Positions 1-9,950 of a stretch of 28,968 nucleotides of DNA are shown piece after piece (the stretch's first letter is position 1; each line of letters begins with the position of its first letter). The notes below the pieces were generated by a model. It worked only from the letters and a program-made list of their open reading frames with translations, did not search any database and was not told where the DNA came from. Position numbers and translations under genes: made by a program. Origin of the DNA: Isotricha intestinalis (lineage: Eukaryota; Ciliophora; Litostomatea; Vestibuliferida; Isotrichidae). The DNA lies in assembly GCA_023807065.1 (NCBI GenBank), contig JAJJLU010000590.1, positions 1-28,968 of the forward strand, in the 5' to 3' direction.

Positions 1-10
1 AAAAATATAT

Positions 11-160
11 TTTGTTTATATGAAAAATAATTTATTTGATAATTTTTTTAAATTGATAGTAATTCATATTTTTTATTTTATTTGTATAAAATTTATTTAT
101 TCACTAATTTTTTAAAAATTGATAATAATACATATTTTTTTATTTTATTTGTATAAAATT
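11..160. repeat. AT-rich tandem direct repeat, period about 67
   Basis: Two adjacent copies of a unit that contains TTGATA, ATTCATATTTTTTATTTT or a close variant, and TTTGTATAAAATT lie at about 41-93 and 105-160. The ends of the copies are 67 bases apart. A weaker third copy appears to start before position 40, so the array may run off the left edge. It has no coding potential. Whether it is subtelomeric, satellite or just slippage-derived cannot be told from this window. Confidence 0.7.
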
Positions 161-164
161 GTTT

Positions 165-500
165 TCTCATCCTAGGACTACTCCAGAAGTGAAGCAAATA
201 GGACGGAATAAAATCCATTCTTAAATTTTCACCTGAAGATTTTGCAGTACAAATTATATTAGATAAGCATTTACCATTTGAATTAAAGTTAAAATAACTC
301 TTCAAATTAGAAATAAAAATTATATTCTTCAAATTTTAACTATTTTTGATGAGAATTTTGAAAAATATTATCAAAAAGAATTTCTAAAAAATCAAAGAAT
401 AAGAAGAAAGAAAAGAATAGAATTGTTTTTTTGTTTAATCCTAAATTAGAAGATTTATTAGGAAATAAAAGGAAAAGAAAAGAAAATTAAATAATTGTAA
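165..500 (+). pseudogene. Short unidentified coding remnant
   Basis: This stretch is slightly richer in G+C than its surroundings. One plus-strand frame (about 205-290) reads as a plausible helical segment containing KFSPEDFAVQIILDKHLPFE. It then breaks at TAA, and a Lys/Arg-rich segment follows in another frame (about 345-480). The first segment vaguely recalls the start of a RasGEF catalytic domain (the phrase 'SPEDxAxQ'), but one short segment is not enough to assign it. The open minus-strand frame across 93-332 has poorer composition and is probably a shadow. Confidence 0.25.
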
Positions 501-779
501 TTTTCTTATTTTACATTTTATTGAATTTATATTATTATTTTTTTTATTCATTAAAAAAATGAATAATAACAATTGGAAATTATTTCAAGAATATATTAAC
601 AAAATCTATTTAACAAATTTGAATTTTATTTTCTTTATGGGGAGGAATACAATATTAATAATGCTTTTCAAATAATTATTCTAATTTCTCATATATATAT
701 TTTTCTGTTTGTTTTTTTTAAAACAATGTATTTTTTGATTTTTTTTTTTTCATGTTTTATCTGATTTGATATCATTTCA
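501..779. other. AT-rich non-coding stretch
   Basis: The stretch consists of T-rich runs with no convincing codon structure on either strand. One GGGGAGG island (about 639) stands out but has no recognisable context. Confidence 0.5.
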
Positions 780-1740
780 TTTTTTATTTTTTTTTTAATT
801 GTCCTATTAATTTTTCATTTTTTTTTTTGCCAAATCTAAGATAAATTTTACCATTTTTTCATCAAAATTTTTTGGAAAATCTTTTAATGAAGGTTGATAT
901 TTTAATTATATTAATCTTCTAACAATCCAAGATAAACCTATTTTTCTTGTATCAATTCCTTTTTTTTAACAATTAAAAATAGTATTTTGTTCCACAATCT
1001 ATATTTCTTTTAATTCATTTTCTAATTGATTTATATATTTATTTAATGTAATATATTTTTATAAAAGTCTTCGCCAAATTTTGAAAATTTTTCATCACAT
1101 TCTTTATTGTCTTTAATTAAATGTTTTATGTCTTTTTCTATATTTTACTCTTTGATATTTGTATCATGATATATACTTTTATTAGATAGAAATGAAAATT
1201 TAGATTTTTTATTATAAGATTTTTCTAATTTTTCTTTTAAATTATATAAATTTTACACTCTAAATCAAGAGATAATTTTATTTTATTATCATCTTTTTTT
1301 CTATATATATTATGTAATTCTTTAATCTCTTTATTTCTTAATTCTTTTTTCTTTTTTATTTCTTCTTTTAAATCTTCACTATAATTTTAAGCTTGAAATT
1401 CATTTGAAATTTGAGTTATTTCTGATTTTCTATTTAAATAAATAATATCTTCATAATTTAAAACAGAATATAAACGTTTATATTTTTAGGAATTTTATCA
1501 GGATTATTTTATTAAAAAATTTATTTGTTGCTTTAATTTAAAATAAACTATTTCTTTTTGGTTTTGGAGGGAAATTATTTTAGTATTTGAATTATTGATT
1601 TTTTCTAATTCTATATCTTCTTCCTTTGACATTAATTCTTCCAAATGAGTATTTTTATATGTAATATTGAATTTGTGCTTTTTTGTTGGTTATTTCAATT
1701 TATTTCTTTTAAAAATTTTTGGGTGTGGAATTTGCATAAT
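780..1740 (-). pseudogene. Decayed coiled-coil protein
   Basis: Read on the minus strand, this contains long Lys/Glu/Leu-rich segments typical of a coiled coil, such as DLKEEIKKKKELRNKEIKEL near 1330-1380. A C-terminal segment near 880-960 contains KKGIDTRK, then a segment starting GLSWIVRRL and ending in a KDFPKNFDEK stretch. Several TAA codons interrupt it, mostly where glutamine would fit (for example after FNC and after RRLI), and there are a few frame changes. The family is not recognised. The conserved-looking 'GLSWIVRRL' block would be the best search query. It lies upstream of, and divergent from, the glutathione transferase. There is no sign that it is expressed as one protein. Confidence 0.5.
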
Positions 1741-2439
1741 TTTTTTATAATTAATTTTTAGTTATATTATTAACAATATACAATATTGAGAAGACCCTCT
1801 TATTATGATTATTATATAAAATCTTATTTTCTAATTTAAGAATATTTTTGAACGTTGAATGTTTATTTTAATACAATTTTTTTATTTTTAGTTATGATAT
1901 TGAATTTTTGCTTTTTAAGATACTTAATATTTTAAAATGAAAATGAATTTGTTGTTTTTAAAAATTAAAAATTTATTCATAATTAAAAAAAGATAATTTG
2001 ATAAATAAACTCCAATGAAAAATGAATACAAAGTGAAAATATTTTCTAACATTTTATCTTAAATTATTTTATTATTTTTTATTTTTAAAAAGTTTAATTT
2101 AAAATCAAAATTAAATTTAAATAAAAATATATCAAAAAAATAATTATCTCTTATATCATTATTAAATATTTTTATATTGAAAAAAAATAATTAAACTAAC
2201 CTTCTCGAATAAAAATTTTTATTCATTTTTAAAAAATTTTAAATATTCCATAAAAACGCCTAATTCCAAATATCCAAGAATATAAAAAAAAACAAAATAA
2301 AAAAGAATTCAAAAAGATTGAGGGAGAAAAAAAACCTCGAAAATTAAAAAAAAGTATTTAAAATTTTAAAAAAAAAGAAAAAACATAATTTCAGAAAATT
2401 ATAAAAACACCATTTAAAATTAATAAAATATATAAAATA
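1741..2439. promoter_or_regulatory. Intergenic region upstream of the GST
   Basis: No coding structure is seen. The last 180 bases before the GST start are strongly A-rich on the plus strand, including runs of 7-8 A and TATAAAATA just before the ATG. A-rich leaders also precede the other intact genes here, so this is the likely promoter and 5' leader. No specific motif can be named. Confidence 0.35.
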
Positions 2440-3066
2440 ATGAGTTATAAATTACATTACTTTGGAGCAAATGGAAGAGCAGTAGTAGCAAGAGCAATTC
2501 TTTCAGCAGCAAAAGCAAATTGGACAAATGAGAAAATAAAACAAGAAGATTGGCCAAAAATAAAAAAAAGTGGTTTATGTGAATTTGAACAATTACCAAT
2601 ATTAGAAATAGATGGAAAAAAAAAATTATCTCAATCAATGGCAATTGATTTATATCTTCTAAAAACATTTAATTTATATGGTAAAAATATTGATGAACAA
2701 TATCAAATAGATTCATTAATATGTTCATTTGATGATTTATTTACTCCATTATGTCAATTTATTTTTTGTCAAGATGAAAAGGAAAAAGAAAAATTAAAAA
2801 ATGTATTTATTGAAAAATATAAATTTTATTTAACTAAATATGAAGCAAGATATGTTGCTTTAGGGAAAGGAAAATATTTCTTAGGAGATCATTTTTCTGG
2901 TGCAGATATTTTTATTGGAAGTGCTTTACCTTCTTTTTGTCATAGTATTGGTACTTGTATTATTAAAGATCATGCTCCTAATCTTGCCGAATTAGTTAAT
3001 AGATTAAAAGAAGGAGAATTAAAAGATTTTCATGAAAAAGTATTTGATAAAAATATGCCTTTTTAA
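2440..3066 (+). CDS. Sigma-like glutathione S-transferase
   Basis: This is an intact 208-residue protein, the usual length for a cytosolic GST. The N-terminal thioredoxin-like half has the LHYFGANGRA start with the presumed catalytic tyrosine at Tyr7. It continues with the glutathione-site block EQLPILEIDG with cis-Pro53, then LSQSMAI with the Gln65-Ser66 pair that contacts the gamma-glutamyl group. The C-terminal helical half has FSGADIFIG, matching the N-capping box (S/T-x-x-D) of GST folds. In sigma-class enzymes the protein conjugates glutathione to electrophiles or isomerises prostaglandin-like substrates; the substrate here is unknown. The start is the first ATG, preceded by an A-rich leader. 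It is a clear intact island between two decayed genes, so it is probably under selection. The expected RGR/RAE after the catalytic Tyr is altered to NGRAVV, so activity is likely but unproven. Confidence 0.9.
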   Translation: MSYKLHYFGANGRAVVARAILSAAKANWTNEKIKQEDWPKIKKSGLCEFEQLPILEIDGKKKLSQSMAIDLYLLKTFNLYGKNIDEQYQIDSLICSFDDLFTPLCQFIFCQDEKEKEKLKNVFIEKYKFYLTKYEARYVALGKGKYFLGDHFSGADIFIGSALPSFCHSIGTCIIKDHAPNLAELVNRLKEGELKDFHEKVFDKNMPF

Positions 3067-3327
3067 AATTTTCATAATTTCTTTTATTTTTCTCCTCTTT
3101 TAAGGTATTATTTATTTTTTATCATTTTTAATTTTAAATTAAAAAATTTGAGTTATTTTAATTTTTTTTTCTTTTATTTTTTTTTATATTTTTTATTTTT
3201 ATTTTTCTGTTTTTTTCTTCTATTTTTTATTTTTTTAAATCCTAGAAAGTAAAAAGAAAAATATAATATTTAATTAGTGGAATTTTTAAAATAAAAAATC
3301 CACTAAAATCTATAATAACAATTGATA
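3067..3327. other. T-rich 3' flank and spacer
   Basis: Long T runs follow the GST stop, probably the 3' untranslated region and terminator area. No gene is visible. Confidence 0.4.
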
Positions 3328-4960
3328 ATGTCATATGAAAAAAAATTCACTTTTAATTCCAAAAAGAACATTTAATACAAAAGATAAAGAAGTTTTGAAA
3401 AAAAACAAATCAATCAATTAATTCTTGTTTACATAAAAATTTTTTATATTCAAAAAAACAAATTTTAGAAGAAATAAAAAAGGAATTAAAAGAAAAAAAT
3501 GAAGAAAAACCAAAAATAGTATATACATTAAAAGAAAATAAAAACAATATTATAGATAGTCAAATAAAAAAAACTAAAGATAAATTGTTTTGAATGTACG
3601 CATTTTCATCCAAAAAAAGAAACTTTAATAATTGATGTTATTAAAGAAAGTGTAGTAAGTTCTATTGAATATACTTCTAATAATGATAGTCCTCATCAAA
3701 AAACATTATTAAAAAATAGAAATTAATCCTTATAATAATTTAACTACTGTTGAAAAATTTTTCATTTATAAATTAAAAAAATTCTATGTCGAAAGAAAAG
3801 AAAAAGGTAATTTACTTAAACAAGATTTTAAAGATTTAAAAGATGAAAATTTTAACATTAATATAAATAATAATAATGAGAAATAAAATTAAAATGAGAA
3901 TAATGATGATAATAATAAATGTAATTGAAATAATAATATAAATTTAATTAATTCTAATTTTCATTTTGTTTTTTCAAATTATTCTATAATGGTACCAAAA
4001 AAAGAAAAAAAAATAATGCATTTAGAAGATGGAAATATGTAAATAAATCAATATTTAATATATAAAAATAAATTATTAGGAAGAGGAGAATATTCAGATG
4101 TTTATCTATGTTACAATAATAAGTAATTATTATGAAATAAAAATACAACCAAATAAAAAAACATAGAAAATAAAATAAATATATTAAAAAGACTTCATTC
4201 AAAATATATTGTATCAACTTATCAAATTATTCAATCAGAAAATCAAACATATATAATATTAGAATTAATGAAAAATTCTTCATTAAATAGCATAATCAAT
4301 GACATAGGTTTATTTTATATATGGAAATATTTTCGTAATTTAGTTTCAGCAGTTGAACATTATAATGAAATAGCAAAAATAATATATTGAGATATAATAT
4401 TAAACAATTGTTTAATAGATGAAAATGATATATTAAAATTAAAATTATTTTTTTTTTCAAATTTAATAATATTAAAAGAAAATTCAGATATAATTCATTT
4501 AGGAGATATAATAGAAGATAAAAGAATATTATTTTCTCATCCAGAAGCAACATTAAGATAAGTAGAAATTGATGGGAAGACTTTAGATTTATGGTTAATT
4601 GGTAATTGTTTATTAAAATGTTATTTTGAGAAAATTTTTATTCTTCCAAACAAAATAATTTAAATATATCTAATTTTGATAATTCTGGAATTGAAAATGA
4701 AGATAATGAATTAAAAGATTAAGTTTGTGGTTTGTTAAATCCAAATCCTGAAGAAAGATATAATATTGAAGATATAAAAACCAATAAATGGACACTAAAA
4801 ATGGAGAATTTCCTATGCCTGATATTGAAGAAGAAGCAGTTTAAAATTGTTATAATATTACAAGTGAAGAAATGAAGAAAAATATAATTTAAAAGTAAAA
4901 AGACTCAAAAAAAGGTTAATTGCTAAAAAAGAGGAATGATTTGAGAAAAAAATTTATTTT
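3328..4960 (+). pseudogene. Degenerate serine/threonine protein kinase
   Basis: A likely original start is ATGTCATATG at 3329. The kinase domain is recognisable from about 4040 to 4800. It has a glycine-rich loop reading LLGRGEYSDVYL (about 4070-4108), a hinge-like TYIILELMKNSSLNSI, and a catalytic-loop relic at about 4385-4425 where the HRD region has become IYxDIILNNCLI with TGA in place of the arginine. It then has DLWLIGNCLLKCYF (helix F) and the C-lobe end NPNPEERYNIEDI. The Lys of the VAIK motif cannot be found. Several in-frame stops and frame changes make it a dead gene. An N-terminal extension of about 200 codons is Lys/Asn-rich. A C-terminal tail with MPDIEEEAV and a Lys-rich end follows. 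The subfamily (CaMKK or LKB1-like) is only a guess. Confidence 0.75.
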
Positions 4961-4969
4961 GAATGTTAT

Positions 4970-5820
4970 AAATAATAAAATAGTTCTTTTATTAGAAAAT
5001 GAAAATGAAAATGAAATTGATCAAATAGATAAATTATAAAAACGGTAAACTTCATTTTGTTGGATTATTATGGCAAAATCTAAAAATTTATTCGATTACA
5101 TAATGTTAGATGTATTAAACACAAAGTTTTTATTTTGAAATCACAGATATATTGATAAAATTAGATGAATACAATGAAATAGAAGTTCAACCAAAGAAAC
5201 AAAATATGTAAAATAGAAATGGAGAATTAAAACCTCAAATTCATAATCCAAATAGAGTATTTCCTTATTTTTTAATTCAATGTAAATTAGATAATAATCC
5301 AATAGAAAAATTAGATTATCAAACAATGAAAATAAAACAATTTGAAAGCAACACCAGATGGAGACTTTGATTCTTCAACAAATGTTCAAATGATAATGAA
5401 GAAAAAGAATATAAGAGAGATTATTAAATGAAGTTAAAACTCCACAAGATATTATAAATTCCGGAATTACTCCTCCTCAAATTGTTGATTCTATTGAAGT
5501 TAAAGAAATTAAAAGACCTCATTATTATTTCATTTCATATGAGTCTGATTATGAATGTTTAAAAACTAAATTTGAAAAAAAATTAATAGAACTTTAGGAG
5601 AATTAAAAGTTAAAGGATGGAGAGTAATCCTAGATTTAGTCATTATTTAAAATATATGGATGATTGGGATAAAAAATTGGAGAAAGGGACTTATGAACCA
5701 AGAGATTTAAATATCAAATTAATTTATTGTTTTTATACAAAAGAAAATAATATTGCTCAAAAATTAAGATATGCTTATAATCAATGCGAAATTTATTTAA
5801 AAAGATTAAATCTATATTAA
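4970..5820 (+). pseudogene. Partly decayed gene of unrecognised family
   Basis: A protein-like sequence continues over about 850 bases with a few stops and frameshifts. The segments are FEITDILIKLDEYNEIEVQP (about 5138-5200), then NRNGELKPQIHNPNRVFPYF, then a block with IVDSIEVKEIKRPHYYF and SYESDYECLKTKFEKKL. From 5617 an open tail of 67 codons runs to TAA at 5820 and contains NPRFSHYLKYMDDWDKKL and YEPRDLNIKLIYCFYT. Tryptophan, proline and cysteine content looks like a real folded domain rather than random AT-rich sequence. I do not recognise the family. It could be the 3' part of the neighbouring kinase remnant or a separate gene. The last 120 codons are the best preserved. Confidence 0.6.
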
Positions 5821-6089
5821 TTCTCTTTTAAAGATTATTCTATTTAATTGTTGTTGGTTATTTATTTGGTCAATCTGAAAGAAATCCGAGAATTCTTTTG
5901 TTCAAATAAAATTTGGTTTTTTCTAGAGATTCTTATTCATGAAGGATGATTGGATTTTTTTTTTTCTTTTTGATTTTTTTATCATAATATATTTTGGCTT
6001 CTTTTATTCTTTCCCTATTGTTATTAAACACATTTCTAATTTCTAATAATTTTTTATATTACTTTATTCATTTAATGTAATTTATGAAA
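5821..6089. other. Spacer without gene
   Basis: T-rich sequence with no sustained frame on either strand. Confidence 0.4.
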
Positions 6090-6500
6090 TTGTTCTGACA
6101 TTTTTTAGATTTAACAAATTTTAATACTCAAAATGTTTTTGATATGAAAAGTTTATTTTATGATTGTATTTCTTTAAAAACAATTAATTTATCAAAATTT
6201 CAAACTCAAAATTATGAGTTGTATGTTCTATAATTGTTCATCTTTAAATGAAATTAATTTATCAAATTTTAATAATGAAAATGTTATTTATATGAATGAT
6301 GTGAATGATATGTTTATAATTATAGAAAATTAAAAGAAATTAATTTATCAAAATTTAAAGTTAATATTTAAAGTTAATAAAGTTTCAAAATGTAAATTGG
6401 TTGTTTAGTAAATGTTTATCTTTTGGTTATTAAATATTTAAATTTTAATTCTAAAAAAATAAAAAATTTAAACTTATGGTTGAAGGAATTAATCATCATT
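6090..6500 (+). pseudogene. BspA-type leucine-rich repeat remnant
   Basis: At least three repeats of the BspA/DUF285 kind are visible. One reads LDLTNFNTQNVFDMKSLFYD followed by CISLKTINLSKFQTQN. The next reads YNCSSLNEINLSNFNNENVI, and a third has RKLKEINLSKFKV. The consensus (LxLSNFxTxNVxxMxxMFxxCxSLKxI) is widespread in surface proteins of microbial eukaryotes and bacteria. Frame changes and TAA codons between repeats show it is broken, and neither a start nor an anchor is visible. It sits tail-to-tail with the membrane-bZIP gene, whose stop lies about 70 bases downstream. Confidence 0.75.
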
Positions 6501-6573
6501 GTAATATTATTTGTAAAGATAGAATTATTTTAACAAAAACATTAAATTTTAAATTTTTCCAAAAAATATAAAA

Positions 6574-7444
6574 TTAAATATTTGAAAAAATATTTTTATA
6601 ATTTTTATCATTTGTTACAGCCTGATTAATTGCATATCCAGTTACATTTAATTCATAAAATGTAAAATAAGTTTTTCCATTAAATGTTTTATTTTTAAAT
6701 GTTTTATTAAATAATGGAGTCTTAAGAAATCTAGGATTTAAATAAAGAGAAAATTGAAATAGACTATTAATTTTTATATTTTCACTATTTAATTTAATCA
6801 TACAATTTTCACAATCATCAGGATTCATATCATAATTTAAATCATTTTCCTTTATTTCTTTTATTTCATTAATAAAAGAAAAATATTTTTTTCCAAAAAT
6901 CTTTTTGTTATGAATTATTGAATAATAATCTTTATATTGGATATAAATTCCATTTGAAATCATTTTTGAGTTTAAAATATCATCTTTTGAAAGTTTAAAT
7001 TCATTTTTAAAAGTTTCTTTTAATTTTCTATAATTATAATATACATTATTATTCGATGAAAAATAATATAAAAATATTAATCCAACGAATGTAGTAAAAA
7101 AAATAATTTTTTTTTTAATATTTGAAGAAGATAATCTATAATAATTTAAATTTATTTTTTTTTTACCATTCATTACATAATTTTTGATGCAATTCATTTT
7201 CTAAATTTTCTATTTTTTGTTTTAATATTTTATTTTCTTGGATTAATATTTCAATTGATATTTTTTTTCTTCTTCTTAGTTCTCTTGCATTTATAGCTTT
7301 TTTCTTTTTCAATTCATTTTGTTTTATTCTATTTTTATAAATATTATTCAATTCTTTTATATTTAAAGATAAATCTTCATTGGACTTATATAAATTAAAT
7401 GTATCATCCTCAATACTATTTATAATATCATTAATTGAACTCAT
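6574..7444 (-). CDS. Putative membrane-tethered bZIP factor (two frames)
   Basis: Two overlapping open frames form what looks like one gene. The first, 7444-7163, codes 93 residues. Its basic region (residues 46-61) reads KKKKAINARELRRRKK, and its zipper has Leu67, Leu74 and Leu81 at d and Asn71, Ile78 and Leu85 at a. In that register the invariant bZIP Asn would be Lys49. The second, 7197-6574, supplies a Lys-rich stop-transfer, one transmembrane helix (about residues 31-47 of that frame) and a roughly 160-residue tail. The tail has a CENC motif and Asn-glycosylation sequons (NKT, NVT). Basic zipper, then one membrane span, then a luminal tail is the layout of the ATF6/CREB3 and plant bZIP28 stress factors. 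An intron at 7166-7136 (31 bases, GTAAAA..TATAG) would restore the second frame but creates TGA at the joint. The gene may therefore be newly broken, mis-assembled, or spliced differently. Confidence 0.55.
7136..7166 (-). other. Candidate 31-base intron in the bZIP gene
   Basis: On the minus strand the sequence begins GTAAAAAAAAAATAAA and ends ATTATTATAG. Its size and edges resemble the 30-base intron in the CFAP53 gene. Removing it moves from the zipper frame into the transmembrane frame, but the joined codon is TGA. No other GT in the overlap gives the right phase. Confidence 0.4.
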
Positions 7445-7576
7445 TTATAATTAAAAATAAATAAAAAAATAAAAAATTTAAACGTCTAAATCCCATTATA
7501 AAAAAAATATATATTTAATTTTTAAATAATTAAAATTCAATTATAAAAGAAAATATTTATATTTATTTTTTTATTT
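7445..7576 (-). promoter_or_regulatory. Upstream region of the bZIP gene
   Basis: A short A/T-rich stretch lies before the ATG at 7444, on the far side of which the USP remnant ends. This is the only room for its promoter. No motif is recognisable. Confidence 0.3.
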
Positions 7577-8640
7577 TTTAAAATCTATTTCTTCATAAGC
7601 TTTCTGATATAATTCTTCAATATTAGGATATAAAGTATTTCTTTTTTATAAATCAAAACATAAACATTACTCCAAATAATTTTCTTTTCATCAATTTAAG
7701 AAACATTACTATCATTAAATTCATACCATTTATTATCAATATAATTTTTACAATAAGCAATATAATCATCCCCATGTTAACTAATAAAATAATTAGCAAC
7801 AGCAAATAAATCATAAATATTATCATTTGTTTCAATTCATTATAAATAATATATTTTCCCATGTTTAAACCTTCAATAGGAAACTTTCCTAATTTAAAGT
7901 ATTTTTAAATCTTTTTAAATGAATAATTAATTTTCAGGAGAAATAAAAATTACCATTTTCTTTTGAGCGAAATGATGCTCTTTATATTTTGGGCAATACC
8001 ATTTATTTTCTTCTGTTAATTGTAATTTTTCAAATAAATCAAATAAATCAAAATTTATTTCAACATCATCATTACTATAATAATACCATCTTCTTTTTTC
8101 TATTGATTCTTGAGTGTTTAAATGTTCAATTCTTTATTCATAATTTGGTAATCATGCTATTTTAAAATTTAATTGATATTCATTTAGTGATTCATTATCT
8201 TTTAAATTTATTTTTCTATATTTTTTTATTTTATTTTTTTTCTGATATTTTTAAAAAATATATCTTTTTCATTAAAATCAGGAATAATTTCCTTCTTCTA
8301 AATATACATTTATAGTTTTTATAAATATTATTATAAAAGGATATTTAAGTGATTCGTGTATTGAATAAGTAAAAATAAAATCAGATTTATTATTTACTTT
8401 TTTTTTCATTTTCTTCATAATCTTTAAAATATTCTTCTTTTAAATTTTCTTCATTTTTCATTACTGTTATATAATAATTTTTTTATCATTATTTCTTAAT
8501 CCTATTATATTTTGATAATATAAATTACTTGAAATATTATATTGATTTGGAGTTATTATTTCTTTTTCATTCATCAAAAGATACATTGGCCCAAAATTTT
8601 CTCCACTTCCATTAGTTATGAACAAAATATTAAAATGTTT
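7577..8640 (-). pseudogene. Degenerate ubiquitin-specific protease (USP)
   Basis: On the minus strand the C-terminal part of a USP catalytic domain is clear. There is NGSGENFGP followed by a LLMNEKEIIT stretch (about 8610-8560), then FEKLQLTEENKWYCPKYKEH followed by FAQKKMVIFISPEN. The latter matches the 'NKWYCPxCKxHxxATKKxxIWxLPxxLIIHLKRF' block of USPs. Then come YDLFAVANYF and a degraded His box, HGDDYIAYCKN, followed by DNKWYEFNDSNVS and a YVLIYKK end. In active USPs the His box reads GGGHYTAY; here the histidine and glycines are altered and a TAA precedes it. TAA codons and frameshifts occur throughout. The second zinc-knuckle cysteine is Tyr (CPKY). The Cys box of the N-terminus is not found. 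Confidence 0.8.
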
Positions 8641-8689
8641 TTAGAAATTTTTTCTAAATTATTTGAATGAATAAAATTCAAAGTAATTA

Positions 8690-9095
8690 TGAGTTATAAA
8701 AGAAAAGTTTATAGGGCTTTTTTTTAAGGATGATTTACTGAAACAAATTAAAGTTGGGATAAAAAGATTAATGTTGCTCTTGGGTCTTGTGCAAAAAAAT
8801 GAAAATATTACAAAAAATTTTAAGGAATCTTATAATAAAAATGTTATAATTCATTTGAATTTAGATGAACTTTTAATATTGATATTCATGAAGAGAAATT
8901 ATTATACTTTCCTAATGAAAAAGAAGGTTTAATTTTACCTTTTTGTCTTTCGATGTTAAATTTATTGATAAAATTGAAGCTAAAAAAATTGGTGAATTTT
9001 ATAAAATAGAATTAGAAATATTAAATAATAAAAATAACTTAGAATTTGTAAAAGAAACTAATTGTAAATTTGGTGGTGATATTTCAATTTAAAAT
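8690..9095 (+). pseudogene. ADP-ribosyltransferase-like remnant
   Basis: Across two frames the plus strand reads KVYRAFFKDD, then KNENITKNFKESYNKNVIIH, then NIDIHEEKLLYFPNEKEGLI followed by LPF. It ends with DVKFIDKIEAKKIGEFYKIE followed by LEILNNKNN. The order 'YRA/G ... N-x-x-F ... FPxExExLxxPFxxFxV ... YxIELExL' resembles the C-terminal half of the arginine-specific ADP-ribosyltransferase fold, with a glutamate-containing E-E-I/L turn before a 'PF' strand. The resemblance is by pattern only. Frame changes and stops make it inactive as it stands. Confidence 0.4.
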
Positions 9096-9339
9096 ATGAA
9101 AAAAAATTTTAATATATATTAAAATTTTAATATAAAAACTAAAATTCATAAATTTAATTTTCTAAGTGATTATTTGAACTTTCATTAAGTAGAATTTATT
9201 CTTATGTTCATTTATTTCTTTAATATTCCTTCTAATAAATATTATAATTAATTTCGTATGTATTTTGATTTATTTTTTTTTTAAATAAAGAAATAAATAA
9301 TATTTATTTTATATTATATACTTAATACGATTATGATAT
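9096..9339. other. Spacer without gene
   Basis: AT-rich sequence. No open frame or motif stands out. Confidence 0.4.
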
Positions 9340-9950
9340 TATTAGTGGGATTTGCTGTTAAAGATGAAAGAGTCAATTAAATTTTAAAGTAAAGTGATTG
9401 GAGATTTAAATAAAAAGAATGGATACCTAAAGATCAAGCTATTTCTGCTAATCTTGATATTGAAAATTGTTAATATAAAAGATATTTATTATGTTATTTG
9501 GTGTTGTGATGGAGTTAAAGATATTGTTAATGATGAATATTTAATCGATTTTTGAAAAGATAAAATTGAAACGAAAAAAGATGAAGATAAAATTAGCCAA
9601 TTGATTGATATAATTTATCATGAAAAAATTCTTGAAGATAATAAAATTGAAATTTATACTATTAATAATAATAATAAGAATAAAGTTGGAAAAGATAATA
9701 TGGCATTTATTATTATTAAAATAAAATGTCATTGTAAAATTCATTAAATGGATTATAATAAGAAAATAAATAATTTTATCAACAAAAAGAAAAAGAAAGA
9801 AAAAAAAGAAAGAAGAAGAAAAGAAGAAATTAGAAGAAGAAAATATACCTAAAAATCCTGAAAATAATAAAGAAACTTTAACTACAACATAAATAAAAGA
9901 AGATGAAAAAATAAATAATTTATTTAAATGATATATATTAATTATAATTT
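9340..9950 (+). pseudogene. PP2C-type protein phosphatase, C-terminal remnant
   Basis: The plus strand carries DWRFK followed after a TAA by KEWIPKDQAISANLDIE (the PP2C stretch before the last metal site). After a frame change it reads IYYVIWCCDGVKDIVNDEYL, the counterpart of 'IIASDGVWDVV' with the metal-binding Asp-Gly kept but the preceding Ser now Cys. The final block KVGKDNMAFIIIKIK corresponds to 'GSxDNMTVIVV' with the DN metal ligands preserved. A Lys/Glu-rich tail runs to about 9930. Stops (TAA, one TGA after LIDF) and a frameshift show decay. The N-terminal half (RxxxED, DGHGG) is not present upstream. Confidence 0.75.

Noticed and set aside
2420..2668. Open minus-strand frame across the GST start
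   Set aside because: Leu/Ile-rich shadow of the GST coding strand with no family resemblance.
4036..4076. GTAAAT..TTATTAG as a 41-base intron in the kinase remnant
   Set aside because: It would remove INQYLIYKNKLL, the strand just before the glycine-rich loop that belongs to the kinase fold, so it is more likely a TAA mutation.
6574..7444. TGA as a tryptophan codon, which would rescue the bZIP junction
   Set aside because: All Trp codons in the large intact genes are TGG. With such AT pressure TGA would be preferred if it were sense, and the long frames would be interrupted.
7653..7862. Open minus-strand frame of 69 codons in the USP remnant
   Set aside because: It is an alternative frame made of Ile/Leu/Met runs. 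The true USP similarity lies in a neighbouring frame.
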